DNA of 64,000 nt, taken from assembly GCA_002737705.1 (NCBI GenBank), contig NSIM01000007.1, forward strand, positions 1 to 64,000. The letters run 5' to 3'. The position numbers were made by a program, and so were the translations under genes. This DNA is from Flavobacteriales bacterium (GTDB lineage Bacteria; Bacteroidota; Bacteroidia; NS11-12g; UBA955). The notes beneath the pieces were generated by a model, which saw only the letters and a program-made list of their open reading frames with translations, did no database searches and was not told the origin of the DNA. This document shows positions 54,263 through 64,000 of the stretch, piece by piece (position 1 is the stretch's first letter; every line of letters begins with the position of its first letter).

Positions 54263-57250
54263 TTACTCAGTCTTTAAAACAGCCGATTGTTCGGCGGCCA
54301 ATTGATCTAATTTGGCTTTGGCTTCCTTGGTCAATTCTGGTATGTCAAAATTTTCTACAACCCCATTCCAGGTGGCTTTGGCGTTAAAAAAATCTGTCTC
54401 TTTTTTAAAGGCATCTCCCAATAATATCAAAGCCTTCCCCACCCATAAATCGTATCCATTAAAACCATCAAGAATAGCATAACAGGCATTTTTACAAGCC
54501 TCTACACTGTCTTTAGAGTATAAAAATTCGGCTTCTACATATTTGGCTTCTGCTGCAAACCGATTGTTATCTGCACTATAAATGTTTTTCAAATCATGGA
54601 TGGCATTGTCTGTCTTACCCGATTTGATATCGGCTTTCACTAAAACCAATTTGGCTTCCGTGCGCAATTCTTGTGGTGAAGATGCGTCGGCCAATACCTT
54701 GGTTGAAATTGATTCTAATAGGACAATGTTGTCGTTTTTGGCATAACAATACATCAGGGTCTTCCAACAATTTTGTTGGGTTTCTCGAGAATGGGTAATC
54801 GGCTCAAGCACCTCTACAAAAGGCATAATTTGGTCGCAAGAAGGGCCGTCACCGAGTAATTTCAATACTGCCATTGCCGCATCTTCCTTAAGATCCCCGC
54901 TATTGGATAAAGCAACCAGTGAATAATATTTGATTGCTTCTGCTGTGTTTTTGAGCTGTTCATTGCTCTGAGCCAAATAATAATTCGCAGAAAAATAAAA
55001 TGCGCCTTTCGGAAAATCATTGAGATAGGAATCAAACCCTTTTTTTGCCATAGGGTAATCCGCTTTTTCATAGGCACTGAAGGCGGCATCGTATAGCAAA
55101 CTATCTTGGTCATTGTCAGAAATTCCACCACGACTTTTTTTCCAACGAACATATTCTTTGGCGTTTCCTTGCTCAGAATAAATTTTTCTCACCATCTCAT
55201 TTGCTGCCTGTGCTTCTGCCGTTCCAGGATAAGTATCGTAAAATTTGGTATACGTCTGGATGGCTTCATCCGACTTGTTGTTGTTGTAATAAATCCGACC
55301 CAAAGGAGAATAGGCCTTGTTTGCCATGGGATTGTTTGGGAACCTTTGCAATATTTCACTGTAATATTTTTCTGCATTGACACTTCTGTCGGAAACCATA
55401 TATTCCTCTGCAATCGCGAAATAGGCATCCACAATCAACCGCGAATTGGGAAAATTGTCGATGAGCCGTTTTAGCACACCCAACTTCTCATCTGATTTTT
55501 CCAAAAGTCCGTATATCAATCCACTCTGGTAAAGAGCATAATCTGCATCATTTCCCTTTTTCACACTCACATAGGCGTAAGCTTTTAAGGCTTCTTCTAA
55601 TTGTTTTGTCATGAAATTACAATCTCCCAAGCGCAAATACCCATCGTGAACCATCCGCTCATCATAGCGCCCATTTGCAGCTTGAAGGGTAAATTTACCA
55701 AACTCCAAGGCAGCCTCTTCATATTGTTTCAATCCGTATTTCACATACCCCATTCCATAATAAGCATAGGGATGAACTTCTGTTAAAGCAGAATATGGAC
55801 GATCTAAAAATGTCTGGTAGGCCGACATCGCCAGGGCAACATTTCCCTGCTGCATATATGTTTCCGCCTTCCAAAATACCGCCTGTGCACCCATATCGGC
55901 ATTTACACGTTTTGAAGCACATTTATCAAATAACTCAATGGCGCCATTAAAATTTCGGCTTTTATACAACTCCATCCCCCTTGCAAGGGTTACTCTTTGG
56001 TATATTTCTTCGGTTTGTGCATCTAATTCATCCAATGCATCGAGAAGTGCAACCGCTTCTCTGTAACTATCCGTATTGATTAACAGTCGGGCTTTTAGCT
56101 TAACCGCTTCTTTTGCATTGCTATTGTTTGGAAACAACTTTACATATTTGTCTAGCAAGCCAATCGAACTGTAATCTCCCAATTGTATGGCCAACTTAGA
56201 CTGATTAAACAAAGCAATTTCAGCAATGTCTGCATTAAATCCAGTGCGAAAAGCCTCCGCAAAAGCATTCATTGCCTCGCGGTTATTTTTCTGTTTCATC
56301 AATGCATTCCCCAATTGAAAACTGGCAATTTGAGAAAGACTATCTCCCCCTGATGCAACACTTCGCAACCATATCTCACTGCCTTTATAATCTCCTGTTC
56401 GGTAAAATGAATAGCCTATTTCATATCTTTCCTCGACGGCAAGCGTGTCCGGCAACAACTGGGCCAGACGGTATGATTCAGCGGCTTTTTCAAAATTGTT
56501 TTTTCGGAAATAACTCTTGCCTTTTAGCCATTCCACCTGCTTGCGTGGAATGGTATTACCCACTTTTTCGAGCTCGGACAATGCATAGTCATAATTGCTC
56601 ATTTGATAATGCACTTGGGCCAGATACAGACGAACATTTTCATAACCCTTGTCTCTAATTCTTTCAAGTGCTTCTATAGATTGTGGAAAATCCCCCACCA
56701 TTAAACAAGCAAAGCCATAATAATAACTTCCTAAATCGCGGTATTCGCCTGGGGTATTTGCAACACTTTTCAAGGTTTCAACTGCTTCTTTATATTTTTT
56801 TTGTGATACAGCACAGTATCCTTTACGGTAATTAAATTGCGGGCGCAAATCCTTGTCAATTGCTTTGGCGTCTACATTTTTATAAAAGCGCATCGCATTG
56901 CCATAGCGCATCTTGAGATAATAATAATCTCCCAAAGCCAAATTGGCTTCGGTTATTTTAAGTGATCCCGGATTTTTTTCGAGAAATTGCTGCAAAGAAG
57001 CTACCCCGTCAGTATGTCCGGCCTTGAGCTTGGAAATAGCGTAATAATAACCTGCTTCACTGCTATGGGTACTCGTCACTGCAACATTGGTATAATTTCT
57101 AAACTGTGATGCAGCGGCATTAAATCTGCCTTCCCTGTACAATTCAATTCCCCTTTCAAAATAAGTTTCTGGGAACTGATTCTGCATACCTTCTTGGCCC
57201 AATAACGAACTTGTCGCTGCCATCAATAAGACAAACCATACGAATCTCAT
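54263..57250 (-). CDS. Large exported TPR-repeat protein
   Basis: 995 residues from the ATG at 57250, where a signal peptide begins (RFVWFVLLMAATSSLLGQ). A longer frame from 57406 is rejected. Almost the whole mature protein is made of TPR-like helix pairs of about 35 residues (for example YFERGIELYREGRFNAAASQF, YYYGFACLMVGDFPQSIEAL, YGMGYVKYGLKQYEEAALEF, PNNPMANKAYSPLGRIYYNN), roughly 20 or more. It is probably a periplasmic scaffold for protein-protein contacts. Its partner is not visible. Confidence 0.85.
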   Translation of the reverse strand: MRFVWFVLLMAATSSLLGQEGMQNQFPETYFERGIELYREGRFNAAASQFRNYTNVAVTSTHSSEAGYYYAISKLKAGHTDGVASLQQFLEKNPGSLKITEANLALGDYYYLKMRYGNAMRFYKNVDAKAIDKDLRPQFNYRKGYCAVSQKKYKEAVETLKSVANTPGEYRDLGSYYYGFACLMVGDFPQSIEALERIRDKGYENVRLYLAQVHYQMSNYDYALSELEKVGNTIPRKQVEWLKGKSYFRKNNFEKAAESYRLAQLLPDTLAVEERYEIGYSFYRTGDYKGSEIWLRSVASGGDSLSQIASFQLGNALMKQKNNREAMNAFAEAFRTGFNADIAEIALFNQSKLAIQLGDYSSIGLLDKYVKLFPNNSNAKEAVKLKARLLINTDSYREAVALLDALDELDAQTEEIYQRVTLARGMELYKSRNFNGAIELFDKCASKRVNADMGAQAVFWKAETYMQQGNVALAMSAYQTFLDRPYSALTEVHPYAYYGMGYVKYGLKQYEEAALEFGKFTLQAANGRYDERMVHDGYLRLGDCNFMTKQLEEALKAYAYVSVKKGNDADYALYQSGLIYGLLEKSDEKLGVLKRLIDNFPNSRLIVDAYFAIAEEYMVSDRSVNAEKYYSEILQRFPNNPMANKAYSPLGRIYYNNNKSDEAIQTYTKFYDTYPGTAEAQAANEMVRKIYSEQGNAKEYVRWKKSRGGISDNDQDSLLYDAAFSAYEKADYPMAKKGFDSYLNDFPKGAFYFSANYYLAQSNEQLKNTAEAIKYYSLVALSNSGDLKEDAAMAVLKLLGDGPSCDQIMPFVEVLEPITHSRETQQNCWKTLMYCYAKNDNIVLLESISTKVLADASSPQELRTEAKLVLVKADIKSGKTDNAIHDLKNIYSADNNRFAAEAKYVEAEFLYSKDSVEACKNACYAILDGFNGYDLWVGKALILLGDAFKKETDFFNAKATWNGVVENFDIPELTKEAKAKLDQLAAEQSAVLKTE

Positions 57251-57255
57251 ATTTT

Positions 57256-57263
57256 CAAAGATA
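57256..57263 (-). promoter_or_regulatory. Candidate -7 box for the TPR gene
   Basis: TATCTTTG on the minus strand matches TAnnTTTG, 5 bp before the ATG. A TTG lies 16 bp further upstream (57280-57282), a little closer than the usual 19. Confidence 0.4.
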
Positions 57264-57471
57264 AGTCTTGGATACAAGGCAATTTTTGACCTTATTAACC
57301 AAAAATCCGACTGCCTTTTGAATTGTACAGTAACGCATAAAATACGTGCGCAATTCGCAAAATAGAAACCACAGAATCGTAAGAATCCAGTTTTTGTTTT
57401 ACACACCCGCGAGCACCCAAAAACAGTTCAGAATTTCACATTCCAGATGATTCGCCACCACCCACAACTAT

Positions 57472-58686
57472 TTATCCTTTGAGTACTTGTTCAACAAGGA
57501 TGGCTGCGTCATGGAGGGCAATTGCACTGTATACCTTCAACCCGCTCTCATCAATAATTCGTTTGGCTTCTACCGCATTGGTTCCTTGTAAACGTACAAT
57601 AATGGGTATTTGAACATTCCCGATTTTTCGATACGCCTCTACTACCCCATTGGCGACCCTATCACAGCGAACAATACCCCCAAAAATATTGATGAGAATT
57701 GCTTTTACATTGGAATCGCTCATAATAATACGAAACCCTGCCTCAACGGTTTCTGCATTTGCCGCACCGCCCACATCCAAGAAATTTGCAGGCTCACCCC
57801 CGCTGAGTTTAATGATATCCATGGTTGCCATCGCCAATCCCGCACCATTGACCATGCAGCCAACATTCCCGTCCAATTTTACATAATTTAAGTTGTATTT
57901 TCCTGCTTCAACTTCGGTAGGATCTTCCTCTGCTAGGTCTCGGAGTAATAAAAAGTCCGGATGGCGGTATAAAGCATTGTCATCCAAATTTACTTTGGCA
58001 TCAACCGCAATGATTCGATCGTCCGAGGTTTTTAGCACCGGGTTTATTTCAAACATAGCACTATCAGTTTCATCGTATGCCCTGTACAAGGCTGTTACAA
58101 ATGCCACCATCTCCTTGAATGATTTGCCTGTAAGTCCCAAGTTAAATGCAATTTTTCTTGCTTGGAAGGGCTGCAAACCCACTGAAGGGCTTACCCATTC
58201 CCTTTGAATTTTTTCGGGATGATTCTCGGCAACTTCTTCGATATTCATTCCGCCCTCCGTGGTATAAATAATGACATTTTGTTTTTTGGTTCGATCCAAA
58301 AGAACACTCATATAAAATTCTTTGGGATCACTGTTCCCAGGATAAAAAACATCTTGTGCTACCAATACTTTCCCTACAACTTTTCCCAATTCTCCTGTTT
58401 GAATGGTAACAAGGGTTCCTCCCAGCATGTTTTTTGCAATTTCAGCAGCCTGCTCAGGGCTTTTAGCCAATTGGACTCCGCGCTGTTCGCTTCCTTGTAT
58501 CTTTCCTTTACCACGGCCCCCAGCATGAATTTGTGCTTTCAGTACACACCAATCACTGTGAAAATGATCTCTTACTTTCTGGGCAGCTTCCATCGCTTCT
58601 TCTGGAGACTCTGCAATAAATCCTTCCTGAACGGCTACTCCGTATTGTTTAAGAATTTCTTTGGCTTGATACTCGTGGATGTTCAT
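57472..58686 (-). CDS. sucC: Succinyl-CoA synthetase subunit beta (ADP-forming)
   Basis: 404 residues. With SucD it interconverts succinyl-CoA and succinate with substrate-level ATP formation in the TCA cycle. An ATP-grasp domain starts with [19 protein letters not shown] and [23 protein letters not shown] and [12 protein letters not shown] provide metal ligands. The CoA-ligase-like C-terminal domain has [30 protein letters not shown] and [12 protein letters not shown]. sucD is not adjacent; the downstream gene on this strand is the TPR gene. Confidence 0.96.
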   Translation of the reverse strand: MNIHEYQAKEILKQYGVAVQEGFIAESPEEAMEAAQKVRDHFHSDWCVLKAQIHAGGRGKGKIQGSEQRGVQLAKSPEQAAEIAKNMLGGTLVTIQTGELGKVVGKVLVAQDVFYPGNSDPKEFYMSVLLDRTKKQNVIIYTTEGGMNIEEVAENHPEKIQREWVSPSVGLQPFQARKIAFNLGLTGKSFKEMVAFVTALYRAYDETDSAMFEINPVLKTSDDRIIAVDAKVNLDDNALYRHPDFLLLRDLAEEDPTEVEAGKYNLNYVKLDGNVGCMVNGAGLAMATMDIIKLSGGEPANFLDVGGAANAETVEAGFRIIMSDSNVKAILINIFGGIVRCDRVANGVVEAYRKIGNVQIPIIVRLQGTNAVEAKRIIDESGLKVYSAIALHDAAILVEQVLKG

Positions 58687-58727
58687 AATATTAGGGGAAT
58701 GCTATATTAATCGTTCGCGAAAATAAC

Positions 58728-58735
58728 TAAATTTG
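58728..58735 (+). promoter_or_regulatory. Candidate -7 box for the lolD-like gene
   Basis: TAAATTTG matches TAnnTTTG exactly, 34 bp before the ATG at 58770. At the -33 position there is TTA instead of TTG. It lies in the divergent gap between sucC and lolD. Confidence 0.45.
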
Positions 58736-58769
58736 ATCCAATTACAAGGTATGCCCTTGGGTTTTCATT

Positions 58770-59438
58770 ATGGTTTTCTGCAAGAATTTACACAAGTATT
58801 ATGGCCATCTTCATGTTGTGAAGGGTATCGACCTAGAGATTTCCTCTGGAGAAATTGTGGCAATCATCGGTGAAAGTGGGGCAGGGAAAAGCACCTTGCT
58901 TCAACTATTGGGTACACTCGAAAAACCAACCCAAGGTGAAATATTCATTCACAACACGGCAATATTAGAATTGTCTGCAAACAAACTGGCAGCGTTCCGA
59001 AATAAAGAATTGGGATTCGTTTTTCAATTTCACCAATTATTGCCTGAATTCACTGCCCTGGAAAACGCAATGATGCCTGGACTTATCGCCAAAATGGGGA
59101 AACAAAAAGCGGCATTTAGGGCCCATGAATTGTTAGATTATTTGGGACTTTCTGACAGAATACACCATAAACCCAAGCAACTTTCTGGTGGAGAACAGCA
59201 ACGCGTTGCCATCGCTAGGGCGCAATTCAACAATCCAAGGGTAATCTTTGCCGATGAACCTACCGGAAATTTAGACACCCAAAATGCCGAATTAATTCAG
59301 GAGTATTTTCTAAAAATGCGCAATGATTTTGGGCAAACTTTTGTAATTGTTACACACAATATGTCATTGGCAAATATCGCCGACCGAAAATTGCAGATGT
59401 GCGATGGGAACGTAACACTCAGTCCATCAAAATCATAG
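58770..59438 (+). CDS. lolD: ABC transporter ATPase, LolD-like
   Basis: 222 residues. Walker A is GESGAGKST (34-42), the signature is LSGGEQQR, Walker B is [12 protein letters not shown] and the switch His lies in [10 protein letters not shown]. The size and the [12 protein letters not shown] / [25 protein letters not shown] stretches place it in the LolD/MacB/FtsE ATPase group. LolD drives release of lipoproteins from the inner membrane through LolCE. No LolCE-like permease is next to it, so LolD is likely but MacB-type use is possible. Confidence 0.8.
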   Translation: MVFCKNLHKYYGHLHVVKGIDLEISSGEIVAIIGESGAGKSTLLQLLGTLEKPTQGEIFIHNTAILELSANKLAAFRNKELGFVFQFHQLLPEFTALENAMMPGLIAKMGKQKAAFRAHELLDYLGLSDRIHHKPKQLSGGEQQRVAIARAQFNNPRVIFADEPTGNLDTQNAELIQEYFLKMRNDFGQTFVIVTHNMSLANIADRKLQMCDGNVTLSPSKS

Positions 59439-59504
59439 TTCCTCACCCAGGGATTTCTATTTTTTTACAGTTTTTATTGTATACATTTACCGACAATCAA
59501 ATTG

Positions 59505-59972
59505 ATGGACACCCCTATTCAAAAGCCATTTATTGCGTTGTTAAAAAATGTCACTTCCCCACATTTGAGCCTTGCAAAACCATTGAGGAAATTACTTGAA
59601 ACGAGTGTAGACTCTGTCTATAGAAGACTTCGTTGCGAAACAGAACCCACATTGTCTGAAACCTTGTCGATTTGCAAGCATTTCGACCTCATTATCGAAG
59701 CCCTGTCTGCAGTACATTCTGAAATTGTTGCCTTTCGAACCAAGAAACTCTCATCTGATTCCGATAGCTTTGGCCATTCTCTACAGGTATTGCACAACGA
59801 TTTAAGTTGGATTATGAAATACCCCAATGACCATTTGATTTATGCATGGCTCAACAATATGGTATCAAAATGCACTACACTCAGTGTGGTGGCTAAAAAA
59901 TCCCCAAATCAGTTTTTTCAACGTTTGCATAAAGGTGTCGCCATCTTCAGACATCAAGTTTTGACAGATTGA
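59505..59972 (+). CDS. HTH-type DNA-binding protein, short
   Basis: 155 residues from the ATG at 59505. An HTH region sits at about 25-65 (PLRKLLETSVDSVYRRLRCETEPTLSETLSICKHFDLIIEAL), in a form seen in Bacteroidota XRE-related proteins that usually run to about 250 residues. This copy is shorter, so it may be a truncated or distinct form. The remaining part is helical without further recognisable motif. It is 66 bp after the lolD-like gene and 9 bp before recQ, so it may regulate or be carried with them. Confidence 0.65.
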   Translation: MDTPIQKPFIALLKNVTSPHLSLAKPLRKLLETSVDSVYRRLRCETEPTLSETLSICKHFDLIIEALSAVHSEIVAFRTKKLSSDSDSFGHSLQVLHNDLSWIMKYPNDHLIYAWLNNMVSKCTTLSVVAKKSPNQFFQRLHKGVAIFRHQVLTD

Positions 59973-59981
59973 TCCAAAATA

Positions 59982-61886
59982 ATGGCCATGACACACAAGG
60001 AAATCCTCAATAAATATTGGGGTTATGACGAATTTCGTCCTGAACAATTGGCCATCATACAGTCTTTATTGGCTGGCAAAGACACAATGGCTTTGCTGCC
60101 AACGGGAGGTGGGAAAAGTATTTGTTTCCAATTGCCTGCCCTGATTCACGAAGGACTCACTTTGGTTATTTCTCCACTCATTGCATTGATGAAAGACCAG
60201 GTCGACGCCCTACATAAAAGAAATATCCCTGCAGAAGCGTTGCATAGCGGCCATACTCACTCAGAATCAAAGACAATCTTAGACAATGCGTTGAAAGGAC
60301 ATTATCGCTTGCTTTACCTATCACCAGAAAGATTGGCAACGAAAAATTTCCGGGGTTATATAGCCAATCTTTCAATCAAAATGTTGGTAATTGATGAAGC
60401 CCATTGTATCTCCATGTGGGGTCAAGATTTTAGACCATCCTATCAAAAACTGGTTGAAGTGCGAAAATTGTTGCCAGGAATCCCTGTGGCAGCATTCACC
60501 GCCAGTGCCCCACAATGGATTCAAGACGACATTGTTTCGGGTCTGCAATTAATAAATCCAAGCATTCACTCAGGGGATTTTACAAGAAAAAATTTGGTTT
60601 TTTACGGCATCCAAACCGAAAATAAAGCGGGGAGTTTGACCCGTCTGATTGAAAAATCAAGGGGGAGCACCTTGGTATTCGCTCATACCCGCAAGGAGGT
60701 AGAAGAAACAACAAAAATGTTGGCGAATTCCGGATTTTCTACCCTATTTTACCATGCTGGATTAAGCCATGATGAGCGGGCTAAACGTCAAACTGCTTGG
60801 ATCAATAACCAATTCAGAATTATGGTTTGTACCAATGCTTTTGGAATGGGGGTTGACAAGTCTAATGTGCGCCTGGTTGTGCACACGCACCCACCCAAGA
60901 ATCCAGAAGATTATTACCAAGAATCGGGAAGGGCTGGACGTGATGGAAAAAAAAGTTATTGTATTTTGCTTCATCGGCCGCAAGATTGGGTGCATATACA
61001 GGAAGATTTGGTTAAACAACACCCTGGAGAAAAAGCGCTAACACATATTTACCATGCCACAATGAACCATTTGCAACTGGCGGGAGGAGAAGGAGCGTTT
61101 CAAACATTTCCCCTTGATTTGTATGCGATTTCTCAGCAAAACAGTATCCCAATAAGCGATTTGCTTCATGGAATCAAAGCCTTGGAAGTCATTGGACAAT
61201 GGAATTTTTTGGAAGAAAATTGGATGCCTTCAAAGGTAAAAATGCTTCGCAGAATAGAGGATTGTGGCCATGCAAAAAGGCAATACAAGAATCTAGAACC
61301 CATCGTAGACAGCCTTTTGAGATCTCACGGTGGTATTTTCGACTACCCTGCTATCATTTACGAACAAGGATTGGCAAAACGTCTGCGAATCACTCCAGAA
61401 CAGACAATAGAAAACCTATATCGACTGGATGCCATGGGAATATTGAAGTATTCTCCGCAAACCAATTTCCCTTCAATCACTTTGCCTGAAGCACGATCGC
61501 TTTACCCAACCTTAAACACAGATGCATTAAAAATATTGTTTGAAAGAAGAATCCTTTCCTTACAGAAAATGGAAGAATACTCCTCTGTAAAGTGCTGTCG
61601 GTCAATTTTTTGGCAGAATTATTTTAACACCTCATCCAAAATTTCAGCTGCACTTTCTTCATGTGGATTGTGTGATGTATGTAAGAATACTTCCGATGGA
61701 AAACGCATGCCCATTCGACAATGGTGGCAAAACACCTTGGTAAACAAACCCCAAAAGCCCAGTGATATTGTAAACACGCTTTCACTAAGCAAAAAAGCAT
61801 TGTATACCCAAATCCTTCGTGAATTACTCGATGAAGGTTGTATTATTGAAAACGCAAACGGTGATTGGGAATGGGTAGGAGAATAA
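59982..61886 (+). CDS. recQ: ATP-dependent DNA helicase RecQ
   Basis: 634 residues. It has the motif 0 region YWGYDEFRPEQLAIIQSLLAGKD, Walker A TGGGKS (41-46), the DEAH box (138-141, DEAHCISMWGQDFRP) and motif VI ESGRAGRDGK. The RQC zinc site reads CCRSIFWQNYF...CGLCDVC. No HRDC domain follows, which is common in Bacteroidota RecQ. It unwinds 3'-5' in recombination and repair. Its end overlaps the next glycosyltransferase start by 16 bp. Confidence 0.92.
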   Translation: MAMTHKEILNKYWGYDEFRPEQLAIIQSLLAGKDTMALLPTGGGKSICFQLPALIHEGLTLVISPLIALMKDQVDALHKRNIPAEALHSGHTHSESKTILDNALKGHYRLLYLSPERLATKNFRGYIANLSIKMLVIDEAHCISMWGQDFRPSYQKLVEVRKLLPGIPVAAFTASAPQWIQDDIVSGLQLINPSIHSGDFTRKNLVFYGIQTENKAGSLTRLIEKSRGSTLVFAHTRKEVEETTKMLANSGFSTLFYHAGLSHDERAKRQTAWINNQFRIMVCTNAFGMGVDKSNVRLVVHTHPPKNPEDYYQESGRAGRDGKKSYCILLHRPQDWVHIQEDLVKQHPGEKALTHIYHATMNHLQLAGGEGAFQTFPLDLYAISQQNSIPISDLLHGIKALEVIGQWNFLEENWMPSKVKMLRRIEDCGHAKRQYKNLEPIVDSLLRSHGGIFDYPAIIYEQGLAKRLRITPEQTIENLYRLDAMGILKYSPQTNFPSITLPEARSLYPTLNTDALKILFERRILSLQKMEEYSSVKCCRSIFWQNYFNTSSKISAALSSCGLCDVCKNTSDGKRMPIRQWWQNTLVNKPQKPSDIVNTLSLSKKALYTQILRELLDEGCIIENANGDWEWVGE

Positions 61887-63133
61887 TATTTACAGTAAGC
61901 AATGATTTGAGTTTTGATCAGCGAATGCATCGCATTTGCAACTCGATGTCTGTAGCGGGTTACGATATTGTGCTAATTGGACGCCAACTCAAGCAATCTA
62001 AACCTCTAGAAATTAAGCTTTTTATTCAAACTCGACTTCAATACCTTATATTTTCGAAAGGAAAATTGTTTTATCTCGAATATTCTATTCGCTTATTTTT
62101 CTTTTTACTTTTTCAACGCTTTGATGCAATTTGTAGCATAGATCTCGACACCTCCGTGCCCGGAATTCTTGCATGTAAATTAAAATCCAAGCCACATGTA
62201 TTCGACGCCCATGAATTATTTAGCCATACACCCGAAGTGCAGCGTCGCCCCGGCATACAAAAAATATGGCTCAAGATTCAACGATTTACTTTCAACAACA
62301 GCACTGCCAACTATACTGTTGGATCGGCCATTGCCCTATGGTTCCAAGAAAAATACCAAAAGCCTGTTTCTGTTTTGCGTAATATGCCTATCGGGAATAT
62401 TGACCACCGCGGTAGGTTCCTGAAAGCAACTGTTCAATCCAACGCCAACAATAAAAAAGACGACCCGATGGTTGCTTCATCCAATAAAATAATGCGTGGA
62501 TCAACCGAAGTCCATTTGACAAACAACATTTCCATCCATACACTACCCCATTCTACCATAGAACTTCTAAAAAATAGACAATTTATATTATACCAAGGAG
62601 CTTTAAATGAAGGCCGCGGACTTGAAATTCTGATTCGTGCAATGCACCAGATTCCCTGTGATTTGGTTTTGGCAGGAGAAGGCGATCTGAGTCAATCTTT
62701 AGGGGAACAAGTATCTAGCGAAAATCTGCAACACAAAATTTTCTTTTTGGGCATGCTCGACCCAAGCCAATTGCCGGCCTTGGCTTCATTGGCCTACCTT
62801 GGATTTAATGTAAGCGAAAATGCGGGTCTGAGTTATTATCTTTCGCTGAACAACAAATTTTTCGACTATGTCCAAGCGCATTTGCCAAGCCTTGTTAATC
62901 CATTTCCGGAATACGAAAAATTGTTGGGCGATTTTCAAGTGGGTTTAATCACAGAACCTACTGTTGAAAGCATTGTTCGTCAAGCCAATGAAATGCTTAC
63001 CAACCAAAAATTATATCAAAAAATACAATCCAATTGCAAAGATGCCGCCCGCAACTGGATTTGGAAGAACGAAGAACCGCAACTGATTGAAATATACAAA
63101 ACCCTATTCTCTAAACCTAGATTAACGAGTTGA
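61871..63133 (+). CDS. GT4 family glycosyltransferase
   Basis: 420 residues from the ATG at 61871 (MGRRIIFTVSNDLSFDQRMHRIC), overlapping the recQ end by 16 bp. GT-B fold with IDLDTSVPGILACKLKSKPHVFDAHELFSHTPEV in the acceptor half. The donor-binding half has ILYQGALNEGRGLEILIRAM, LVLAGEGDLSQ, KIFFLGMLDPSQLPALASLAYLGFNVSENAGLSYYLSLNNKFFDYVQAHLPSL. The usual E-x7-E is replaced here by an NxxGLS-type region. It probably adds a sugar to a cell-surface polymer; the next gene is a related enzyme. Confidence 0.85.
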   Translation: MGRRIIFTVSNDLSFDQRMHRICNSMSVAGYDIVLIGRQLKQSKPLEIKLFIQTRLQYLIFSKGKLFYLEYSIRLFFFLLFQRFDAICSIDLDTSVPGILACKLKSKPHVFDAHELFSHTPEVQRRPGIQKIWLKIQRFTFNNSTANYTVGSAIALWFQEKYQKPVSVLRNMPIGNIDHRGRFLKATVQSNANNKKDDPMVASSNKIMRGSTEVHLTNNISIHTLPHSTIELLKNRQFILYQGALNEGRGLEILIRAMHQIPCDLVLAGEGDLSQSLGEQVSSENLQHKIFFLGMLDPSQLPALASLAYLGFNVSENAGLSYYLSLNNKFFDYVQAHLPSLVNPFPEYEKLLGDFQVGLITEPTVESIVRQANEMLTNQKLYQKIQSNCKDAARNWIWKNEEPQLIEIYKTLFSKPRLTS

Positions 63134-64000
63134 CAAAAAAACGCATCCATATCATCTCTTTCGACCTGCCCTACCCTCCAGATTATGGGGGTGCAACTGA
63201 TATTTATCACAAAATACGAAGCTTTCACGAATTGGGCATTGAGATAATTTTGCATGTCTTTTTATACAAAGGAAAAATTCCGTCGCCAGAACTTGAAGCA
63301 CTCACTTACAAAACACATTATTATTACCGTCGCTCTTGGGTGAATCCTTTTTGGGGCAGAAATCCCTATGTGGTGAGTACCCGAAACAGCCAAGTTCTAT
63401 TGCGCAATTTGCTCATGGATAACAACCCAATTCTATTCGAGGGTTTGCATTCAACATCCCACCTAAACAGGCCTGAATTACGCAACAGAAATATGGTTGT
63501 TAGGGCGCACAATATAGAACACAATTACTATAAATCTTTGGGTGATGCAGAAAGACTTTGGATAAAAAGGGCGTTTTATTATCTCGAAGCAAAGCGACTC
63601 AAACACTATGAAACTGTTTTAGAAAAGGCCAGCGCCATCGCGGGAATATCTCCAATGGAAACAAAATATTTTCATCAAACCTATGGAAAGGCCAGCTATA
63701 TACCCGCATTTCATTCAAATGTCGATGTTGTTTCGCTTGCAGGAACTGGAGATTACATTCTCTATCATGGAAACCTTTCGATACCCGAAAATGATAGGGC
63801 CGCACTGTATTTGGTTGAAAAGGTTTTTCCATTGCTGAAAGAACCCTGCATCATCGCTGGCAACAACCCCTCAAATGCCTTGCAAAAATCCATCTCTAAA
63901 TACCCGCACATAAGCCTAAAAGCAAACTTAACTGCTGAAAATATCTTTGAATTAATGCGCAATGCACAAGTAAATGCAATAATTACCTTTCAGTCGACTG
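63130..64000 (+). CDS. Glycosyltransferase, truncated by the window edge
   Basis: An open frame from a TTG at 63130, overlapping the stop of the previous gene (TTGA, 4 bp), runs 290 codons to the end of the window without a stop. It begins TKKRIHIISFDLPYPPDYGGATDI, a GT4-type N-terminus. It continues with VVRAHNIEHNYYKSL, IAGISPMETKYF and YILYHGNLSIPENDRAALYLVEKVFP, matching GT-B glycosyltransferases like the 10.4 kb gene. The C-terminal part is outside the window. Tight coupling to the upstream glycosyltransferase suggests a joint role in one glycan. Confidence 0.85.
   Translation, partial: MTKKRIHIISFDLPYPPDYGGATDIYHKIRSFHELGIEIILHVFLYKGKIPSPELEALTYKTHYYYRRSWVNPFWGRNPYVVSTRNSQVLLRNLLMDNNPILFEGLHSTSHLNRPELRNRNMVVRAHNIEHNYYKSLGDAERLWIKRAFYYLEAKRLKHYETVLEKASAIAGISPMETKYFHQTYGKASYIPAFHSNVDVVSLAGTGDYILYHGNLSIPENDRAALYLVEKVFPLLKEPCIIAGNNPSNALQKSISKYPHISLKANLTAENIFELMRNAQVNAIITFQST

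Overview
The window looks like chromosomal DNA of a free-living, aerobic-type Bacteroidota bacterium. The signs are two or three proteins with type IX secretion (T9SS) sorting tails, several Bacteroidota-restricted families (DUF6702, DUF6913, DUF5606, GYDIA-type GHMP kinase), TAnnTTTG promoter boxes, and few Shine-Dalgarno sequences. A mevalonate isoprenoid operon argues for a Flavobacteriia/Sphingobacteriia-like lineage rather than Bacteroidales (inference). No rRNA, tRNA or CRISPR was seen.

Layout. 1-5.5 kb holds a DUF6702 protein, a seven-module cysteine-rich PKD protein, a second T9SS protein and an unknown gene. 5.9-9.9 kb (minus strand) is fba - accD - gcvH - vanZ-like - fatty acid desaturase. 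9.9-13.4 kb has a GNAT acetyltransferase, then a glycosyltransferase with an in-frame insertion and an LptF/G-type permease. 13.4-17.9 kb is a vitamin B12 uptake operon: cobalamin riboswitch, BtuB-like receptor, DUF4465/BtuH-like protein with a T9SS tail, and BtuG-like propeller lipoprotein. 18-20.8 kb is a TolC/adaptor efflux pair without an inner-membrane pump. 21-24.5 kb looks like an acquired patch: a TonB receptor, a Cys/His-rich small protein, short repeats on one side and an IS30 transposase remnant on the other.

24.7-30.3 kb (plus strand) is ligA - DUF6913 - dapA, overlapping by 4 bp at each junction, then ruvB and queG. 30.6-35.2 kb (minus) is a very large histidine kinase behind an hldD-like epimerase. 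35.5-40.9 kb (plus) has a dicarboxylate symporter, a small unknown, DUF5606, an M3 peptidase and a lipoprotein. 41.1-42.2 kb is hpd. 42.4-51.2 kb (minus) is a mevalonate operon (type 2 IPP isomerase, HMG-CoA reductase, GYDIA kinase, diphosphomevalonate decarboxylase, mevalonate kinase, UbiA-type prenyltransferase) followed by priA. 51.3-53.1 kb holds rfbC, a tryptophan dioxygenase-family gene and a MazG-like gene. The right end has a coiled-coil membrane protein with a strong terminator, a large TPR protein, sucC, a lolD-like ATPase, an HTH protein, recQ and two glycosyltransferases, the last cut by the window edge.

The most striking assembly is the B12 operon, in which the surface B12-binding protein appears to be delivered by T9SS rather than as a lipoprotein. 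Other points of interest are the apparent ATT start of the DUF6702 gene, the inserted segment in the 10.4 kb glycosyltransferase, the IS30 relic next to the metal-type receptor, and the tight ATGA/TTGA coupling in the mevalonate operon.
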